A DNA stretch of 64,000 nucleotides, taken from assembly GCF_039680535.1 (NCBI RefSeq), contig NZ_JBDKSS010000008.1, positions 186,001 to 250,000 of the forward strand. The letters are read 5' to 3'. A program made the translations under genes and the position numbers. Positions 60,669 to 64,000 of the stretch are shown here, piece by piece (within the stretch, counting starts at the first letter, position 1; each line of letters starts with the position of its first letter). The notes beneath the pieces are model-generated. The model did not search any database and was not told where the DNA came from. It saw only the letters and a program-made list of their open reading frames with translations. This DNA is from Parvibaculum sp039680535 (lineage in GTDB: Bacteria > Pseudomonadota > Alphaproteobacteria > Parvibaculales > Parvibaculaceae).

Positions 60669-61985
60669 TCAGCCGCCGAAACGCTGCCTTGCCGAAAGCG
60701 CGAGGCCGGTCGCCACCGAGGTGAGTTCGCCGCCACCCGCCAGCCGTTCATGCCCGAAACGCTCAACGAAGAGGGCCCGAACGGCCGGAATGAAGGATGT
60801 GCCGCCGGTCAGGAAGACCCGGTCGATCTTTTCAGGCGCGACGCCGGACTCTTCGATCAACCGGTCCACGCAACCGCCAATCTCGGCAAGCTCCGGGGCG
60901 ACCCAGCGGTCGAAATCGCCACGAGCGATATCGGCCTCGATGGAGATGGGCGCGGCCTTGAAGCTGAGATGGGCTTTCGTCGAGCCGGAGAGCGCGACCT
61001 TTGCCGCCTCCACCGCCCGGTACATTTCGAAACCCTTGTTTTCCTCGATGAGGTGGGTCAGCGCCTCGATTTCATTGGGAGCATCGGACACAGGCTGAAT
61101 TTCCTCGAGCATGCGCCGGGTTTTCTGGGTGTTGATGAAGCTCAGCTGGTGCCAGCGCTTGAGACTGTCGTAGAGCCACGCTGGCATGGGCAGAACCTTG
61201 CCTCCGGTGCTCTTGTAGGCCGAGCCCCGGCCCAGCCGCGGGGCGATGACGTTTTCGACAATGCGCGCGTCGAAAGCATCGCCGGCGATGCCGACACCCG
61301 AAACGCCGATAATGGTTTCAGCGCGGTTCTTCACCTCTCGCATGCCCGGGCCGACATGCAGCAGGCAGAAGTCGCTGGTGCCGCCGCCAAAGTCGCCTAT
61401 CAACACCAGTTCGTCGCGATTGAGTCCCGACTCATAGGCATAGGCGGCAGCCACCGGCTCGAACTCGAAATGGACATCGGCGAGACCGGCCCCTTCCAGC
61501 GAAGCGAGCAGGCGTGAGACGGCAAAGTCATCGTGCCCTTCCTGCGCCTGTCCGAGGCTGTTGCGCACAAAACGCGCGGGGCGCCCAACGACGATCGGCA
61601 CGGCCTTGAGGCGTTCGATAAGATTATCGGAGGGCGGCGTCGCCTCGAGCAGACGCGAAACGAGAAGCCCGATCAGGTTCTCCAGCGTGTAGCGGCTATT
61701 GAATATGCTGGTCGACGTGAAATCCGGATTGGCCAGATATGACTTGATCGACTGGATAAGACGACCTTCTGCGCCCGGTTCCAGATAGGCGTCGATGGCG
61801 GCCGGGCCCGCATAGGCCAGCGGCTTGCCGCGGCTGTCGCGTTCATCGGCATCGAAGTAGAGAATGGACCGGAACGTCGAATGTCCAACCCCATTATGAA
61901 GGAGCGGAACGAGGCGCGACGGACCTGTGGCGTCGGCCAGCGCCAAAGCGCTGTTCGTCGTGCCGAAGTCGAGGCCGATGAACAT
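60669..61985 (-). CDS. Hsp70-family protein, YegD-like
   Basis: 438 residues from ATG 61985 with GAGG upstream. Actin-type ATPase: phosphate-1 loop GLDFGTTNSALALAD, phosphate-2 loop LIGDFGGGTSDFCLL, adenosine loop VFLTGGTSFIPAV. It ends right after the nucleotide-binding domain, so there is no substrate-binding lid as in DnaK; this is the YegD-type non-canonical Hsp70. Role unknown. Single gene between two hairpin terminators. Confidence 0.9.
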   Translation of the reverse strand: MFIGLDFGTTNSALALADATGPSRLVPLLHNGVGHSTFRSILYFDADERDSRGKPLAYAGPAAIDAYLEPGAEGRLIQSIKSYLANPDFTSTSIFNSRYTLENLIGLLVSRLLEATPPSDNLIERLKAVPIVVGRPARFVRNSLGQAQEGHDDFAVSRLLASLEGAGLADVHFEFEPVAAAYAYESGLNRDELVLIGDFGGGTSDFCLLHVGPGMREVKNRAETIIGVSGVGIAGDAFDARIVENVIAPRLGRGSAYKSTGGKVLPMPAWLYDSLKRWHQLSFINTQKTRRMLEEIQPVSDAPNEIEALTHLIEENKGFEMYRAVEAAKVALSGSTKAHLSFKAAPISIEADIARGDFDRWVAPELAEIGGCVDRLIEESGVAPEKIDRVFLTGGTSFIPAVRALFVERFGHERLAGGGELTSVATGLALSARQRFGG

Positions 61986-62060
61986 GAAATACCTCGCGCG
62001 TCCCGCTGACCGGCCAGCCGGCAGGGGGTATCGCAATGTCGATGAAGACGGGTGTGTCGA

Positions 62061-62095
62061 AAAGGGCGCCGGTTCTAACCGAGCGGCAGCGCCCT
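62061..62095 (-). terminator. terminator of the multi-pass histidine kinase gene
   Basis: Minus-strand stem AGGGCGC / GCGCCCT with a nested CGGTT-AG-AACCG hairpin, followed by TTTT. About 15 nt after the stop. Confidence 0.6.
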
Positions 62096-62109
62096 GTCCA
62101 GAGACTGTC

Positions 62110-63978
62110 TCACCAACCCGCGCGGATATGGGATTGATGGGATATGAGGCGCGAGGCCGGCAGGTCGACATAGACCGTCGTGCCCTCGCCCGGCGCACTC
62201 TCGATCATGAGCGAACCGCCGTGAAGCTCGGACAGATGCTTGGCCAGCGGCAGTCCGAGCCCCGTGCCCTCATGCGTGCGCGACAGCGTGCCGTCGATCT
62301 GGGTAAAGGGCGCCAGTGCCTTGGGGATATCGGCCTCCGCGATGCCGATGCCGCGATCGATCACGGCGATACGCAGCCGGCCGGGCTGAACCGCGGCTTC
62401 GACGCGCACCGTGCTGCCGTCGGCGCTGAACTTCACCGCGTTCGACATCAGATTGATGAGCACCTGCTTCAGCGCTCTTTCGTCGGCGACCAGCGAAACG
62501 GGCGGCGTCGGCAGGTTCACCTCGATCGAAATCGAAGCTTGCTGGGCCCTGTGGCGCACGATGCGGCATGCGGATGCGACAATGCCGTCGAGGTCTGTCT
62601 CATCCTCATGCAGCTTGAAGTGCCCAGCTTCGATCTTCGAAAGATCGAGAATGTCATTGATCAGATTGAGCAGGTGGACGCCGCTGTCGTGAATGTCTTC
62701 GGCATATTCGCGATAACGCGGATTGCCGACCGGCCCGAAGAGTTCGCGCTCAAGCGCCTCTGAAAATCCGATGATCGCATTGAGCGGCGTGCGCAGCTCA
62801 TGGCTCATATTGGCAAGGAATTCGGACTTCGAACGGCTCGCCGCGGTCGCTTCGTCGCGCGCCTCGCGGAGGGCTTCCGCTTCCGTGCGTCGTGCCGTCA
62901 CATCCTGAATGCCGATGAGGAGCGCCGGCAGCCCCTGGAAACGGACGAGCGCCGCCGTGATATGGGCCCAGATAATGGTGCCTTCGCTGCCCAGCAACCG
63001 CGCCTCGATCGGCCCGCGCAGCCGGCTTCCCGCCGCCGCCTCGCCGAGCTGACGCTTCATCTCCTCGTCGACGAAGAACCGCCTGGCATCGATTTGCATG
63101 GCATCCTCGCCGTTGAGGCCGAAGAGGTCCAGCGCCGCCCTGTTTGCCTGAACGATGCGATAGGTTGCCGGGTCGATCAGCGCGAGAGGCAGCGGCGCAG
63201 CGACGAATATGCTCTGGAAGCTTTCTTCCGTCGCGCGCATGACGCGCTGCGCCTCCTGCCGGACGGATATTTCCTGCGTGAGCTGCTCATTCAGTTCCTT
63301 TTGATGCTCCATCGTCAGGAACTGATTGCGGCGCAGACGATTGGTAACGCGCATCGCCTGAAATCCGACCGCATTCGCGACGCCAAGCAGCATGAATATC
63401 TGCAGCCCGGATGTGAGCGACATGTTCGGATAGAAGGAGATGACCGCGGTAAATGCGACACCGCAGGCAATCGACAGGGCCGCGTTATAGGCAAGCCGAT
63501 TGGGTACGCCGAAATAGAATGCAATCGTGATGACAGCCGCGCTCACCGCATGGTCGGCCGCCCCGAAGCCCCCCGCGGCCACGAGCAGCAGGAAGACGCC
63601 GAAAACATAGGCCTGAGCGAGGCTCAACGATGCGTGCAGCAGCCCAGGCCTGCGCGGATCGGAGAAGAAGAGAAATGGAAGGCGCCCGATCGCGAGCGTC
63701 GCAACGCGCAGGAGTCCAATGACTGCGAACTGTACCGTCGCACCGAGAATGATGAAGTCGAGAATGATCCAGCCGACAAAGAGGTAGATGCCGACCTGAA
63801 TGGCGCGCACGCGCTCCGTCGTCTCAAGCCAGGACGCAATGCCAAAGCGGCGCTCCAGAGCCGGATCGAGAAACTCGCCCGTCCAGCCATAGGCCTCCGC
63901 CGCGCGCGCCCCTGCGTCGCCACCGCTGCCGGTGCGAACCACCGGTTCCAAGCTATTTGCATTCACGATTTCGGCCAC
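62110..63978 (-). CDS. multi-pass membrane PAS histidine kinase
   Basis: 622 residues from GTG 63978, preceded by a run of G (GAGGGGGG) six bases away. About six to seven N-terminal transmembrane helices between residues 60 and 215 form an integral membrane sensor, then a PAS domain (FVAAPLPLALIDPATYRIVQANRAALDLFGL), HisKA with FLANMSHELRTPLNAIIGFSEALERELFGPVGNPRYREYAEDI, and HATPase (NLMSNAVKF, DRGIGI, GTGLGLPLAKHL). The post-H-box segment again matches PleC/DivJ-type kinases, like the kinase at 36-38 kb. No cognate regulator nearby, so an orphan kinase. Confidence 0.92.
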   Translation of the reverse strand: MAEIVNANSLEPVVRTGSGGDAGARAAEAYGWTGEFLDPALERRFGIASWLETTERVRAIQVGIYLFVGWIILDFIILGATVQFAVIGLLRVATLAIGRLPFLFFSDPRRPGLLHASLSLAQAYVFGVFLLLVAAGGFGAADHAVSAAVITIAFYFGVPNRLAYNAALSIACGVAFTAVISFYPNMSLTSGLQIFMLLGVANAVGFQAMRVTNRLRRNQFLTMEHQKELNEQLTQEISVRQEAQRVMRATEESFQSIFVAAPLPLALIDPATYRIVQANRAALDLFGLNGEDAMQIDARRFFVDEEMKRQLGEAAAGSRLRGPIEARLLGSEGTIIWAHITAALVRFQGLPALLIGIQDVTARRTEAEALREARDEATAASRSKSEFLANMSHELRTPLNAIIGFSEALERELFGPVGNPRYREYAEDIHDSGVHLLNLINDILDLSKIEAGHFKLHEDETDLDGIVASACRIVRHRAQQASISIEVNLPTPPVSLVADERALKQVLINLMSNAVKFSADGSTVRVEAAVQPGRLRIAVIDRGIGIAEADIPKALAPFTQIDGTLSRTHEGTGLGLPLAKHLSELHGGSLMIESAPGEGTTVYVDLPASRLISHQSHIRAGW

Positions 63979-64000
63979 ACGGGTCCCCCCTCGCGCCGGA

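Noticed and set aside
1..64000. tRNA, rRNA, insertion sequences, integrases, phage genes, CRISPR arrays
   Set aside because: Looked for characteristic sequences and proteins across the window and found none that could be supported by eye; a covariance-model search would be needed to exclude small RNAs.

Overview
The window is 64 kb of GC-rich (visibly well over 60% G+C), densely packed bacterial chromosome with no rRNA, tRNA, insertion sequence, prophage or CRISPR that I could recognise. Gene content points to an alphaproteobacterium, most likely Rhizobiales-like: a fused cysNC next to cysD and cysQ, a ccmIEFH (cycHJKL-type) cytochrome c maturation block followed by degP, an OmpR-type two-component pair and glnE, two PleC/DivJ-like histidine kinases, and puuA/puuB-like polyamine genes. 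The mix of catabolic genes (meta-cleavage of aromatics, P450, Baeyer-Villiger monooxygenase, paired acyl-CoA dehydrogenases) would fit a hydrocarbon or surfactant degrader such as Parvibaculum; that genus is a guess from memory of its metabolism, not something the sequence proves.

Layout. 1-8.5 kb: an aromatic meta-cleavage locus of homoprotocatechuate (4-hydroxyphenylacetate) type. A leftward operon (flavin-dependent aromatic hydroxylase, semialdehyde dehydrogenase, type I extradiol dioxygenase, fumarylacetoacetase-family hydrolase) diverges from a TetR regulator followed by HpaI-like aldolase and HpaH-like hydratase genes; a near-identical 20-bp motif lies in front of both arms. A second hydroxylase paralogue runs off the left edge. 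8.5-16 kb: polX, mobA (apparent CTG start), a fatty acid desaturase, an alcohol dehydrogenase with a cytochrome P450, and a nitronate monooxygenase-like gene. 16-20 kb: the sulfate activation operon cysQ-cysD-cysNC. 20-22.6 kb: two glycosyltransferases, one a fusion of two DXD-type domains. 22.7-30 kb: Baeyer-Villiger monooxygenase, OmpW porin, MltF lytic transglycosylase, and two adjacent acyl-CoA dehydrogenases.

30-43.9 kb: a conserved unknown, an FMN reductase, an RcnB-like periplasmic protein with a 10-residue repeat plus two tiny membrane proteins, purC, pepN, a PAS histidine kinase, a phosphoribosyltransferase, puuB/puuA-like genes, and a compact EF-hand / ECF sigma / anti-sigma / Spy-like metal-sensor operon. 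44-48.5 kb: a tightly coupled trio of two phytoene-dehydrogenase-like (PYROXD2-type) oxidoreductases and a GcvT-like folate protein; its pathway is unknown to me and it is the best candidate here for an undescribed function. 48.7-64 kb: glnE, histidine kinase, response regulator, degP, ccmH, ccmF, ccmE, a GH46 chitosanase-like gene interrupting the block, ccmI, a YegD-like Hsp70, and a multi-pass histidine kinase, all on the minus strand.

Most intergenic gaps are short, with clear hairpin terminators at several operon ends. Several genes appear to use unusual starts (CTG for mobA and possibly for the histidine kinase at 53 kb; TTG behind strong Shine-Dalgarno sequences for the EF-hand gene and glnE).
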